DNA of 64,000 bases from Adlercreutzia rubneri (GTDB lineage Bacteria > Actinomycetota > Coriobacteriia > Coriobacteriales > Eggerthellaceae), in contig NZ_WPOO01000001.1 in the NCBI RefSeq assembly GCF_009755265.1, forward strand, positions 1 through 64,000, read 5' to 3'. This document shows positions 7,831 to 17,042 of the stretch, piece after piece; within the stretch, counting starts at the first letter, position 1; each line of letters begins with the position of its first letter. Position numbers and translations under genes: made by a program. The notes below the pieces were generated by a model, which had not been told where the DNA came from, did not search any database, and saw only the letters and a program-made list of their open reading frames with translations.

Positions 7831-7852
7831 AAAGCCCTGAGAGGGGCTTTTT
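7831..7852 (+). terminator. Candidate Rho-independent terminator
   Basis: AAAGCCC, a seven-base loop, GGGCTTT and two further T. It lies ahead of the hydrogenase operon and could end transcripts from ndk. Confidence 0.6.
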
Positions 7853-7986
7853 GCGTTTCCGTCTGGTTTTTCTGGGCCATCGGCCTGCGCGAGGGAGTGG
7901 GGCGGCGGAAGAGCCGTTACTATGGAAGGAGACGGAACCGTTGCGCGAACCGTTGCGCGCGCAGGACGTAAGGAACAGAATCGCCT

Positions 7987-9012
7987 ATGCTGTATCGCGT
8001 CATTGACGAGACGGAGGCGCCGGCGCTCGTCGCCGCCTTCATGGAGCGCTACGAGGTGGTGGCGCCGGTCAAGCGGGGGGACAAGTACGTGTTCTCCGCC
8101 GTCGATTCCTTCGACGAGATCGCGCTGGACTACCCCACGACCATCGCCTCTCCCAAGAAGTACCTCCTGCCGGCCAAAGAGACCCTCTTCGAGTTCGATG
8201 CCGAGAATAACGAGGTGACCGATTACACCGATGAGGTGCGCCCCCGGGTGCTCTTCGGCGTGCACGCCTGCGACATCAACGGCCTGCAGAACTTGAGCAG
8301 CGTCTTCAACGACCCGCGCTATCCCGATCCCTACTACGCGGCCCATGCCGCCGCCACGCTCATCGTCGGCGTCGCCTGCATGCCGTCGGCGAACTGCTTC
8401 TGCAACCTCATGGACGCCGAGGAGGCACGGGCCGCCTACGACCTGTTCCTCACGAACATCGGCGGCCGCTACCTCGTTTCCATCGGCAGCGTCGTGGCGG
8501 CGAACATCTTGGAGGCGGCCTGCGATGTCCGTGAGGCCACCGACGAGGACCGCATCGCGTTTCGCGCCGCCACCCGCGCGCGCCAGGAGGCCTTCAACCG
8601 GGACATCCCCGATATCCAGGAGATCCCCATGCTCATGGACGCCTTCCACGAGGACGAGTTCTGGGAGGAGCTGGGCGGCCGCTGCCTTTCCTGCAACGCC
8701 TGCGCGAACGTATGCCCCACCTGCTACTGCTTCGATATCCGCGACACGCTGGACCCGGGCGCGGCCACGGGGCGCCGCGAGCGCGTGTGGGACGCCTGCA
8801 CCTCGCCGCAGTTCGCCATGGTCGCCGGCGGCCACAACTTCCGGCCCACGCCGGCCTCCCGCGTGCGGCACCGCATGTACCACAAGCTCAACGGCTTTCT
8901 GGCCAAGCACGACCGCAACCTCTGCGTGGGCTGCGGCCGCTGCGTTTCCGCCTGCAAAGTCGACATCAGCCCCATCGAGGTGCTGAAGTTCTTCGACCGA
9001 AAGGGGGCCTAA
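7987..9012 (+). CDS. hydB: NiFe hydrogenase beta subunit, 4Fe-4S electron carrier (HydB-like)
   Basis: A 341-residue iron-sulfur subunit of a cytoplasmic bidirectional hydrogenase (sulfhydrogenase, group 3b type). The family-specific middle holds VLFGVHACDINGLQ and GVACMPSANCFCN. Two ferredoxin-like cluster motifs follow: CLSCNACANVCPTC near residue 238 and CVGCGRCVSACK near 315. It would relay electrons between the hydrogenase core and the flavin subunit encoded five bases downstream. Gene order B-G-D-A matches the archaeal hydBGDA operon. The ribosome site is weak, with AGGAA about 12 bases ahead of the ATG. Confidence 0.88.
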   Translation: MLYRVIDETEAPALVAAFMERYEVVAPVKRGDKYVFSAVDSFDEIALDYPTTIASPKKYLLPAKETLFEFDAENNEVTDYTDEVRPRVLFGVHACDINGLQNLSSVFNDPRYPDPYYAAHAAATLIVGVACMPSANCFCNLMDAEEARAAYDLFLTNIGGRYLVSIGSVVAANILEAACDVREATDEDRIAFRAATRARQEAFNRDIPDIQEIPMLMDAFHEDEFWEELGGRCLSCNACANVCPTCYCFDIRDTLDPGAATGRRERVWDACTSPQFAMVAGGHNFRPTPASRVRHRMYHKLNGFLAKHDRNLCVGCGRCVSACKVDISPIEVLKFFDRKGA

Positions 9013-9017
9013 GAGCC

Positions 9018-9920
9018 ATGGCGAACGACAACATCGTGGCCGTGCATCCCTTCCGCGACGCCGGGCGCGAGGCCACCGGCGCCGAGCTCATGCACGCGAA
9101 CCCCTACCGTCCGTGGCCGGCGCGCATCACCTCCATCACCGAGCTCACGCCCACCGAGAAGCTCTTCGAGTTCCGCTTCGTGGACGAGCGCATCCGCGAG
9201 GCCTTCCGCCAGGAGCCGGGGCAGTTCGTGGAGCTGTCCATCTTCGGCGTGGGGGAGGCGCCCATCTCCATCTCGTCGTCGCCCACCAAGCAGGGCTTCA
9301 TCGAGCTGTGCGTCCGCCGCACTGGCCGGTTCACCGAGCGGCTGCACCAGATGCAGTGCGGCGAGATCGTCGGCATCCGCGGGCCCTTCGGACGCGGGTT
9401 CCCCATCGACGAGATGCGCGGCCACGACGTGCTTTTGGTGGCGGGCGGCCTGGGCATCGCGCCTCTGCGCTCGCTCATCAACAACATCCACGACGAGCGC
9501 AGCGAGTTCGGGAAGGTCACGATCATCTACGGTTCCAAAAACCCCTCCGAGGTCATGTTCCGCAACCAGTTCGAGATGTGGAAGCACCGCAAGGATTTCG
9601 AGCTGCACCTGACCGTGGATCATCCCGACGATACGTGGGATGGGGAAGTGGGGCTGGTCACCAAGCCGTTCGAGCACTTGGAGATCGACCCGACGAACAC
9701 CTTCGGCGCCCTTTGCGGGCCGCCGATCATGTACCGGTTCGTCGTGCAGGAGATGCGCAAGAAGGACATCCCCTACGATCGTATCTACATGAGCTTCGAG
9801 CGCCACATGAAGTGCGGCGTGGGCAAGTGCGGGCACTGCCAGGTGGGCCATCAGTACTGCTGTATCGACGGGCCCGTCTTCAACTATTGGGAAGCCAAGA
9901 ACATTCAGGGGTCGATGTAA
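9018..9920 (+). CDS. hydG: NiFe hydrogenase gamma subunit, FAD/NAD(P)-binding (HydG-like)
   Basis: A 300-residue ferredoxin-reductase-type subunit that exchanges electrons with NAD(P)H. It has an FAD-binding barrel (residues about 20-110, including SISSSP), an NAD(P)-binding fold starting at VLLVAGGLGIAPLRSLI, and the C-terminal CGVGKCGHCQVGHQYCC motif for a [2Fe-2S] cluster, as in the dihydroorotate dehydrogenase PyrK/HydG group. The ATG at 9018 is chosen because it leaves a full-length family protein; the frame is open upstream only as a shadow of hydB. It abuts hydD with no gap, implying translational coupling. Confidence 0.88.
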   Translation: MANDNIVAVHPFRDAGREATGAELMHANPYRPWPARITSITELTPTEKLFEFRFVDERIREAFRQEPGQFVELSIFGVGEAPISISSSPTKQGFIELCVRRTGRFTERLHQMQCGEIVGIRGPFGRGFPIDEMRGHDVLLVAGGLGIAPLRSLINNIHDERSEFGKVTIIYGSKNPSEVMFRNQFEMWKHRKDFELHLTVDHPDDTWDGEVGLVTKPFEHLEIDPTNTFGALCGPPIMYRFVVQEMRKKDIPYDRIYMSFERHMKCGVGKCGHCQVGHQYCCIDGPVFNYWEAKNIQGSM

Positions 9921-10709
9921 ATGAGCGAGAACCTGTCACCGACCGCCGAGCGCCGTGCTCCCCGCGTGGTCGTTATCGGCCTGGCCAGCTGCTTCGGCTG
10001 CCAGATCAACATCACGAACATCGAGCGCCACCTCATGGACGTGCTCGGCCAGATCGATCTGGGATACTGGCAGCTGACAAGCTCGGTGCCGATGCCCGAC
10101 GAGTTCGACGTGGCCGTCATCGAGGGGGCCGTCACCACCGAGGAGGCGGCCGAGACGGTACGCCGCGCCCGCGAGCGCGCGGGGAGCGTGATCGCCATCG
10201 GATCGTGCGCCGTCACCGGCGGCATTCCCGGCATGGCCTCGGGCGATCTGGCGGGTCATGTGGAGTCCGTCTACGGCGATGCGGCGCCCGATGCCTGCGG
10301 CGACCTGTTGGCGCCGCGGCCCGTGTCGGACGTGATCGACGTGGACGCAGAGGTGCGCTGCTGCCCGATTGACCCCTTCGAGTTCGTGCGCGTGCTCGAC
10401 GGCGTTCTCTATGGAAGCAACCGGCTGCCGGCCACCTCGGCTTTGTGCGGCGAGTGCTCCCGCAACGAGAAGGGGTGCTTCTACAAGCAGGGCGTCATGT
10501 GCCTGGGACTCGTGACCCGGGCCGGCTGCGGGGCGAAGTGCCCGGCGCTGGGCCGTCCCTGCAACGGCTGCGCGGGACTCTCTCCCGATTCCAACGTGGA
10601 GGCCGCCCGCTACGTCGTGGGAAAGCGCGGCCTTGAGGTCGCGCGCTTCAACGACGCCCTGGAGATGTTCAACGCCGTGGCGATAAACGCCGCACAAGGG
10701 GAGGAGTAA
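9921..10709 (+). CDS. hydD: NiFe hydrogenase delta (small) subunit
   Basis: The 262-residue small subunit, homologous to the 20-kDa subunit of complex I. It carries the proximal cluster ligands in LASCFGCQIN (CxxC), GSCAVTGGIPG and RPCNGCAGL, plus further cysteines in CGECSRNEKGCFYKQGVMC and RAGCGAKC, enough for additional 4Fe-4S clusters as in group 3b enzymes. No twin-arginine signal, so cytoplasmic. The ATG follows the hydG stop directly. The subunit passes electrons from the NiFe site to HydB and HydG. Confidence 0.9.
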   Translation: MSENLSPTAERRAPRVVVIGLASCFGCQINITNIERHLMDVLGQIDLGYWQLTSSVPMPDEFDVAVIEGAVTTEEAAETVRRARERAGSVIAIGSCAVTGGIPGMASGDLAGHVESVYGDAAPDACGDLLAPRPVSDVIDVDAEVRCCPIDPFEFVRVLDGVLYGSNRLPATSALCGECSRNEKGCFYKQGVMCLGLVTRAGCGAKCPALGRPCNGCAGLSPDSNVEAARYVVGKRGLEVARFNDALEMFNAVAINAAQGEE

Positions 10710-10713
10710 CCTC

Positions 10714-12003
10714 ATGGCCGCCACCGAGATTTCCGTCGACCACATCGCCCGCGTCGAGGGCCACGGCGACATCCGCCTCGTTATCGAGGACGGTCGGGTC
10801 GTCACCTGCAAGATGGCCGTGGTGGAGCCGGCGCGCCTGTTCGAATCCATGGTGCGGGGCCGCTCCTTCGAAGAGGTGCCCTACATCGCCTCCCGCGTCT
10901 GCGGCATCTGCTCGTCGAGCCACGTCGTCACCGACCTGCGCGCCATCGAGCAGGTCTTCGGTGTGGAAGTGACCGACCGCACCGAGGCCCTGCGCGAGCT
11001 TCTGCTCTACGGCTCCTACCTGCAGAACCACGGCACGCATCTGTTCGTGTTCGCTGCCCCGGACTTCTTGGGCCACAAGTCGGTGTTCCCGTTGGCCGAG
11101 GGCAACCCAGAGCTGTTCGAGCGCGCGCTGGGATTGAAGGCGCTGGGCAACGAGCTGTGCACCCTGGTGGGCGGCCGGTCCATCCATCCCATCACGGCGG
11201 TGGTGGGCGGATTCACCCACGAGATCTCCGCCGACGAGTACCTGCGTCTGGCCGAGGCCATGGACGCCACGCGCGAGTTCGCCTTAGCCAGCGTCGATCT
11301 GTTCCGCGATTTCGACACCGTGGACGTGCAGACGGAGGGCGACCTGCTCGCCATGGTGGCGCCTGATGCTTACCCGGTGTGCACCTCCGACACCCTGCGC
11401 TTCGTTCGCGCCGGCTACGATTTCAGTGCCCAGGACGTGGAAGAGGAGATCGAGGAGTACCCGGTGGGGCACTCTGCCGCCTTCCTCGCCCGGGCGCGCC
11501 GCACGGGACGGCCCTATATGACTGCCGCCCTGGCCCGCGTGAATGCCAGCTGGGACGCGCTTTCCAAGGACGCGCGCTACGCCGCCGCCAAGGCGGGGCT
11601 GCGCCCTCCCGAGTACAACCCCTTCGCCAACAACATCGCCCAGGCGGTGGAGCTGGTGGACGTGCTCGACCGCTGCTCAGCGCTCTGCCGGCGCCTGGCC
11701 GCCGACGAGTTCGAGGGCTCGAGCGAGCCGGTGCCTTTCGAGGTGCGCGCCGGTCGTGGCGTGGGATTCACCGAGGCCCCGCGCGGGGCGCTGTTCCACA
11801 TCCTGGACATCAACGGCGAGGGCCGCATCGAGCGCGCCTCCATCATGACGCCCACGGCCCAGAACATCGCGAACTTGGAGGCGGACATGCGCCAGCTCGC
11901 CGAGAAGATGGTCGCCGGGGGCTACGATGCCGACCTCATCACCCTGGAAGTGGAGAAGCTCGTCCGCGCCTACGACCCCTGCCTCTCCTGCAGCGTGCAC
12001 TAA
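10714..12003 (+). CDS. hydA: NiFe hydrogenase alpha (large, catalytic) subunit
   Basis: A 429-residue subunit carrying the NiFe active site. N-terminal ligands are Cys63 and Cys66 in RVCGICSSSH; C-terminal ligands are Cys423 and Cys426 in DPCLSCSVH. Most NiFe large subunits are made with a short peptide after this final His that a protease removes once nickel is inserted. Here the stop codon follows the His directly, so there is nothing to cleave. No hyp or protease gene lies in the window. The ATG is four bases past hydD. The operon is followed by a large hairpin element. Confidence 0.92.
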   Translation: MAATEISVDHIARVEGHGDIRLVIEDGRVVTCKMAVVEPARLFESMVRGRSFEEVPYIASRVCGICSSSHVVTDLRAIEQVFGVEVTDRTEALRELLLYGSYLQNHGTHLFVFAAPDFLGHKSVFPLAEGNPELFERALGLKALGNELCTLVGGRSIHPITAVVGGFTHEISADEYLRLAEAMDATREFALASVDLFRDFDTVDVQTEGDLLAMVAPDAYPVCTSDTLRFVRAGYDFSAQDVEEEIEEYPVGHSAAFLARARRTGRPYMTAALARVNASWDALSKDARYAAAKAGLRPPEYNPFANNIAQAVELVDVLDRCSALCRRLAADEFEGSSEPVPFEVRAGRGVGFTEAPRGALFHILDINGEGRIERASIMTPTAQNIANLEADMRQLAEKMVAGGYDADLITLEVEKLVRAYDPCLSCSVH

Positions 12004-12017
12004 GTTTTGGCAATGTA

Positions 12018-12137
12018 GGGCTCGGAGCCGCCGGGGTGGCCCGCGCGCAGGTTGCGCAGCGAACGGAACAGTCCAGTGGACTGTTCCGCCGAGCGAGCCA
12101 TTGCTTGAGCACGGGGCACCCCGGCGGCTCCGAGCCC
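12018..12137. repeat. 120-bp element with perfect 21-bp inverted ends and a central palindrome
   Basis: Arms 12018-12038 and 12117-12137 are exact complements over 21 bases. In the centre (12065-12087) GGAACAGTCCA and its complement flank a single G. It may be a strong transcript end for the hydrogenase operon or a mobile palindromic repeat. No T-tail follows. Confidence 0.75.
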
Positions 12138-12184
12138 GGACAATCCCTTACACCTATGGAGTTTCTAAGCCCCTAGGCCCCGTG

Positions 12185-12193
12185 TGATAAAAT
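12185..12193 (+). promoter_or_regulatory. Extended minus-10 of the mreB operon
   Basis: TGA-TAAAAT lies 45 bases ahead of the mreB ATG. No minus-35 match at 17 bases. Confidence 0.5.
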
Positions 12194-12237
12194 CTAAGGC
12201 TGACTGTAACCTATACGTATCCGAAGGGTTTGCCTGT

Positions 12238-13293
12238 ATGTCATTCCTTGATTGGTTTTCGGGCCTGACCGGCCAGATGTCCGCGGACATGGCCATCGAT
12301 CTGGGCACTGCCAATACCCTTGTTGCTATTACGGGGGAGGGCATCGTCATCAACGAGCCCTCCGTTGTCGCCATAGAAAAGTCCACTCAGCGCGTGCTGG
12401 CCGTCGGCCATGAGGCCAAGAACATGATCAACCACACGCCGGACGCGTTCTCCGCCGAGCACCCGCTCAAAGACGGCGTCATCGCCGACTACGATGTGAC
12501 CGAGGCCATGATCTCGGCCTTCATCAACAAGGCGGCCGAGCGCAAGTACCCTTGGCAGCCCAAGCCCCGCATCGTCGTGTGCATCCCCTGCGGCGCCACT
12601 TCGGTTGAGAAACGCGCCGTGTTCGAGGCCACCATCCAGGCGGGCGCCCGCCAGGCCTACCTCATCGAGGAGCCCATGGCCGCCGCTATGGGCGCCGATC
12701 TGCCCGTGACCGAGCCGACCGGTTCCATGGTGGTCGATATCGGCGGCGGCACCACGGAGGTGGCCGTCATCTCGCTCGGCGGCATTGTGACGTCCAGCTC
12801 GCTTCGTTTGGCCGGCAACCGGCTCGACGAGGCCATCGCCATGCACCTGCGCGATTTGCTCGGCATCAAGATCGGCGAGCGTACGGCCGAGGTCATCAAG
12901 ATTAAGATCGGCTCCATCCTTCCCTTCGAGGACGGCCGCGAGCGCGACATGATCATCTCCGGCCAGGACGTCTACACCGAGCAGCCCAAGGAGGTCACCA
13001 TCCAGTCCGAGGACGTGCGCGCGGCGCTTCAGGCCCCCATCGAGGAGATGGTGCTGCACATCAAGGACACCTTCAAGAAGACCAACCCCGACCTGGCCAG
13101 CGACATCATCCAGAACGGCATCCTGCTCACGGGCGGCGGCGGCCTGCTCTCGGGCCTCGACCGCTACCTCACCGACAAGCTTGAGATTCCCGTGTGGGTG
13201 TCCGAGACGGCGCTGACCAACGTGGTGTCGGGCTGCCTGAAGGTGCTCGAGACGCCGACGGCCCTCAAGCAGACGCTCATGCGCTCGAAGTAG
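12238..13293 (+). CDS. mreB: Rod shape-determining protein MreB
   Basis: An actin-like ATPase (351 residues) that forms membrane-bound filaments guiding side-wall synthesis. The actin phosphate loops are clear: DLGTANTLV at about 21-29, GVIADYDVTEAMI, VVDIGGGTTEVAVISLGGIV and the adenosine loop LLTGGGGLLSGLD near 300. The N-terminus (MSFLDWFSGL) looks like a short amphipathic membrane helix. The ATG at 12238 is preferred to the upstream in-frame 12184, which lies before the predicted transcript start. First gene of an eight-gene co-directional run through 22126. Confidence 0.95.
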   Translation: MSFLDWFSGLTGQMSADMAIDLGTANTLVAITGEGIVINEPSVVAIEKSTQRVLAVGHEAKNMINHTPDAFSAEHPLKDGVIADYDVTEAMISAFINKAAERKYPWQPKPRIVVCIPCGATSVEKRAVFEATIQAGARQAYLIEEPMAAAMGADLPVTEPTGSMVVDIGGGTTEVAVISLGGIVTSSSLRLAGNRLDEAIAMHLRDLLGIKIGERTAEVIKIKIGSILPFEDGRERDMIISGQDVYTEQPKEVTIQSEDVRAALQAPIEEMVLHIKDTFKKTNPDLASDIIQNGILLTGGGGLLSGLDRYLTDKLEIPVWVSETALTNVVSGCLKVLETPTALKQTLMRSK

Positions 13294-13307
13294 GTCTTTC
13301 GCTTCCT

Positions 13308-14330
13308 ATGGCTCTCAACTTTCAGCAACACGAACCGGCCTCCGCGGGCCGGCTCTCGCTCATTATCGCGCTGGCGGTCTCGCTGGTGTGCGTCGGCCTG
13401 TACCAGGCCGAGGGCGCTACAGGCCCCCTGCATTCCCTGCAGTCCGCCGTGGAGGGCGCCATGGTGCCCCTGCAGCGGGCGAGCGCGCCTCTCACCGAGG
13501 CCGTGGACGACGCCGGGGCCGCGGCGGCCGAGGGTGGCGTTACCGAGGAGACCTACGCGACGTTGCGCCAGCAGAACGAGCAGCTCGTGCAGCAGCTGGC
13601 CGCCGCCGAGGAGCAGCGTCTCGAGAACGAGCGGCTGCGCGGCCTTCTGAACCTGCGCGACACCTACGAGATCACCGGCGTGTCCGGCCGCGTCATCGGG
13701 CGGACCACCGACGCGTGGAACCAGACGGTGACCCTGGACGTCGGATCGAGCTCCGGCGTGGAAACGGGGCTCACCGTGCTCGGTCCCACGGGCGTCGTGG
13801 GCCAGGTCATCTCCGTGGACGGCGGCTCGTGCCGGGTGCGCCTGCTCACCGATCCGCAGTCCGGGGCGGCCGCCATGGTGCAGTCGAGCCGGGCCGAGGG
13901 CATCGTGCGCGGCTCCATGGACGGCCTGCTCTATCTGGAGAACATCGGCGCGGACGTGAACGTGCAGGTGGGTGACGTGGTTCTCACGAGCGGCCTGGGC
14001 GGGAGCTACACCCGGGGCCTCATCATCGGCACGGTGGTGCGCGTCGAGGGCAGCGCCGGCAGCGACACCCGCAAGATCGTCGTGGCCCCCAACGACACCG
14101 TGAGCCTCATGGAGGAGGCGCTCGTGGTGTTCTCCGCGGCCGACGACGCCGCCGACCGCACCGTGACGGCGCCCACGAGCGCCGACGGCGGCGAGGGAGC
14201 GTCCAGTTCCGGCTCGGGCGATTCCGGCGACGGCAACGATACCGGCAGCGGTGACGACAGTGCCAGCGGCGACGGCTCCGGCGACGATGCGGGCCGCTCT
14301 GACGGCACCGAAGGAGGGGAGGCCGCATGA
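13308..14330 (+). CDS. mreC: Rod shape-determining protein MreC
   Basis: 340 residues; bridges MreB and the wall enzymes. It has one N-terminal membrane helix (about 16-35), a coiled coil (LRQQNEQLVQQLAAAEEQRLENERLRGLL), then the periplasmic-type beta domain with VSGRVIGRTTDAWNQTVTLDVGSS and VGDVVLTSGLGGSYTRGL. The last 60 residues are a Gly/Ser/Asp low-complexity tail, not part of the family core. The ATG is 14 bases after mreB with no clear ribosome site, so translation may be coupled. It overlaps mreD by four bases. Confidence 0.9.
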   Translation: MALNFQQHEPASAGRLSLIIALAVSLVCVGLYQAEGATGPLHSLQSAVEGAMVPLQRASAPLTEAVDDAGAAAAEGGVTEETYATLRQQNEQLVQQLAAAEEQRLENERLRGLLNLRDTYEITGVSGRVIGRTTDAWNQTVTLDVGSSSGVETGLTVLGPTGVVGQVISVDGGSCRVRLLTDPQSGAAAMVQSSRAEGIVRGSMDGLLYLENIGADVNVQVGDVVLTSGLGGSYTRGLIIGTVVRVEGSAGSDTRKIVVAPNDTVSLMEEALVVFSAADDAADRTVTAPTSADGGEGASSSGSGDSGDGNDTGSGDDSASGDGSGDDAGRSDGTEGGEAA

Positions 14331-14854
14331 TGGAACTTTCCCGCGAGACGGTGGCGGGCGTCATCGGCGCCGTCATCGCCGTGCTTCTGCAGATAACCGT
14401 GGCGCCGGCCATCACGCTGTTCGAGGCCGTGCCCAACTTCATCGTGGCCTTTTGCATCGTGCGCGCCGTGGCCACGCCGGCCGCGTCCGGGTCGGTCATG
14501 CCGCTGGTTTTGGGCCTTCTCTTCGACCTCATGGGCGGCGGTCCTGTGGGAGGGATGGCCTTTGTGCTCGTGCTGGTAACGTTTCTGGCCTCGCGGCTGT
14601 TCATGGCGCTCAACAACGATACCCTGTTCATGCCGGTGGCCATCATGCTGGCGTGCATCATGCTCGTCGAGGTGATGTACGGGCTCATCGTCGTGGTCTG
14701 CGGCGCCGACGTGCCCTTGGGGGAGGCCTTCCTCTACCGCACGCTGCCCTGCATGCTCTACGACTGCGTCATCGGCCTTTTGCTGTATCCGATCGCCGCG
14801 CGGTTGATGGTCGATCGCCCGCGCGTCCAACCCGGGACGCCGGTCCTTCGTTAG
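14327..14854 (+). CDS. mreD: Rod shape-determining membrane protein MreD
   Basis: 175 residues, almost wholly hydrophobic with five or six predicted helices, fitting MreD, the poorly conserved third member of the elongation complex. Recognition rests on topology, size and position (ATGA overlap with mreC, 12 bases before the PBP2 gene), supported by FDLMGGGPVGGMAFVLVLVTFLASR, a stretch typical of the family. Confidence 0.88.
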   Translation: MMELSRETVAGVIGAVIAVLLQITVAPAITLFEAVPNFIVAFCIVRAVATPAASGSVMPLVLGLLFDLMGGGPVGGMAFVLVLVTFLASRLFMALNNDTLFMPVAIMLACIMLVEVMYGLIVVVCGADVPLGEAFLYRTLPCMLYDCVIGLLLYPIAARLMVDRPRVQPGTPVLR

Positions 14855-14866
14855 GAAGGGGGAGCC

Positions 14867-17041
14867 GTGCTCGTAGCTATCATCGTCGCCGTCCTGGCGG
14901 CGGTCATCGTCATTGTAGCCGTGGCAGCGGCGCTCGCGCTGCGCGCCCGCAGGGAGACGCCCTCGGTCGGCCGCGCCAAGGGAGTCTCGGAGCTTTCCAC
15001 CGTGGGCGTGGGAAGCTCGCCCTTCGAGCGCCGCTCCAAGGCCCAGGCCGCCCGCGAGGGCGATGTGACCGTGTCCAGCTCCGAGCCCGGGGCCGCGTCG
15101 AAGAAGCCCTCTGACGAGCTGGGACGCCGCTTTGCGGGTCTGGCGGCGGCGGCCGTGGCTATCTTTGGCGCCCTGTCGGCGAAGCTGTGGTCCATGCAGA
15201 TCGCGGGATCTGAGGCCTACGCCCAGGCGGCGGAGGAGAACCTGTACACCACGGTGAAGACGCCCGCCCCCCGCGGCTGCATCTACGACACCAACGGCGA
15301 GGCTTTGGTGGTGAACCGCCCGAGCCAGACCGTCGTGGCCGACCCTGAGGTGGCCGACAACCGCGATGTCGTGCGCCGGCTCTCCACGGTGCTGGGGCTT
15401 CCCGCCAACGTGGTGCTCCAGCGCATCAACGATGCCGCCGCCGGCGCTCAGAGCCTGCGCGTGGTGGGGGAGGACGTGCGCCTGCGCGACGTGGCCTTCA
15501 TCGCCGAGCATGCCGACGCTTTCCCCGGCATCACCGTGGAGGAGCGCTCCCAGCGCGAGTATCCCTACGGGGCGCTGGCGGCCCATGTGCTCGGCTACAC
15601 CGGCTCGCCCTCGGCTGCCCGGCTTGAGGAGAAGATCGAGGGCCGCGACATCCTCGCCATCGACGTGGTGGGCAACGCTGGGGTGGAGGCCACCTACGAC
15701 GCGTACTTGTCCGGCGAGCACGGCGAGAGCCAGGTCATGGTGGACGCCAACGGCCGGCGCATCTCGGTCATGAGCGACATCAAGGACACCAAGGGCAACG
15801 ACCTCTACCTCACCATCGACGCCAGGGCTCAGTACGTGGCCGACGCGGCCCTGGCCAAGCTCATCGCGCCATCGGGCGGCGTCATCGGCACGGGCAAGGG
15901 CTCCAAGGGCGCCGTTGTGGCACTTGATGTGACCGACGGGTCGGTGCTCGTTATGTCAAGCTTCCCCACCTTCGACCCGACGAATTTCACCGGTGCCTTC
16001 TCCCAGGAACTCATGGATAGGTACAACTCCGAGGAGGCCTACGCGCCGCTGAACAACAACGTGGTGTCCGGCCAGTTCATGGCCGCCTCCACCTTCAAGG
16101 CCTTCACCTCCTTAGCTGGCCTGGAGTACGGCTTCGCCACGGAGAGCAGCTCGTGGAACTGCACGGGCAAGTGGGACGGCTTCGGCACTGGGGACGTGCA
16201 GCGCTGCTGGAAGCACGACGGCCATGGGACGCTCGATCTGCACGGGGGCATCGTGAACTCCTGTGACACGGTCTTCTACGAGATCGGCAAGGCTTTCTAC
16301 GACCATGGGCCCGCCGGCACCGGCGAGATATCGGAGACGGCGCTCCAGGACTACCTGGGGCAGTTCGGCTTCGGCGAGAAGACCGACATCGATTTGGGCG
16401 GCGAGGCTGTGGGCGTCATTCCCACCCCGGCCTGGAAGGCCGAGCGCTGGCAGAACGTGCCCTCCGAAGCCACCTTCCGCGGCGGCGACTACACCAACAT
16501 GATCATCGGCCAGGGCGATGTGCTCGTGACGCCCTTGCAGGTGGCCTGCGCCTACGCCGGCGTGGCCACGGGCCGCATCATGCGGCCGCACCTTCTGAAG
16601 GAGGTGCGCAACAGCGAGGGCGAGACGGTCGTCACCTACGAGCCGGTCGTCGAGCGTACGCCCGAGGTGACCGAGGCCCATCTGGCCTACGTGCGCGACG
16701 CGCTGCACGGCATGGTGCAGGAGTCCCACTCCGTGGCGCCCTTGTTCGAGGAGCTGGGAATCGATGCGGCCGGCAAGTCCGGCACCGGCGAGAAGCAGGA
16801 TCAGAACGACACGGCATGGTTCGTGGCCTACGCCCCCTACAACGATCCGAAGTACGTCGTGGCCTGCGTGGTGGAGCAGGGCGGCGGCGGATCGGACACC
16901 GCGGCGCCGGTGGTGGCCGAGGTCATGGGCGCGCTCATGGACTGCGCCGCCGGCACGTCCTCGGTGAAGCCGGAGCGCATCTCCGGCTCGCCCGGCGAGT
17001 CCGTCGCCATCGCCAACGACTCCGGCGGCCGTGAGGACTAG
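14867..17041 (+). CDS. mrdA: Penicillin-binding protein 2 (elongation transpeptidase)
   Basis: 724-residue class B PBP that cross-links peptidoglycan of the cell cylinder. Catalytic motifs: Ser408-T-F-Lys411, the second motif Ser465-C-D, and KSG at 637-639 (in place of the common KTG). The pedestal domain lies at about 130-310. There are two hydrophobic N-terminal segments, residues 1-25 and about 95-115, the second preceding the usual dimerisation domain, so there is an extra N-terminal helix and linker compared with the standard single anchor. GTG start with GGAAGGGGG upstream. Its partner rodA starts one base past the stop. Confidence 0.93.
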   Translation: MLVAIIVAVLAAVIVIVAVAAALALRARRETPSVGRAKGVSELSTVGVGSSPFERRSKAQAAREGDVTVSSSEPGAASKKPSDELGRRFAGLAAAAVAIFGALSAKLWSMQIAGSEAYAQAAEENLYTTVKTPAPRGCIYDTNGEALVVNRPSQTVVADPEVADNRDVVRRLSTVLGLPANVVLQRINDAAAGAQSLRVVGEDVRLRDVAFIAEHADAFPGITVEERSQREYPYGALAAHVLGYTGSPSAARLEEKIEGRDILAIDVVGNAGVEATYDAYLSGEHGESQVMVDANGRRISVMSDIKDTKGNDLYLTIDARAQYVADAALAKLIAPSGGVIGTGKGSKGAVVALDVTDGSVLVMSSFPTFDPTNFTGAFSQELMDRYNSEEAYAPLNNNVVSGQFMAASTFKAFTSLAGLEYGFATESSSWNCTGKWDGFGTGDVQRCWKHDGHGTLDLHGGIVNSCDTVFYEIGKAFYDHGPAGTGEISETALQDYLGQFGFGEKTDIDLGGEAVGVIPTPAWKAERWQNVPSEATFRGGDYTNMIIGQGDVLVTPLQVACAYAGVATGRIMRPHLLKEVRNSEGETVVTYEPVVERTPEVTEAHLAYVRDALHGMVQESHSVAPLFEELGIDAAGKSGTGEKQDQNDTAWFVAYAPYNDPKYVVACVVEQGGGGSDTAAPVVAEVMGALMDCAAGTSSVKPERISGSPGESVAIANDSGGRED

Positions 17042-17042
17042 C

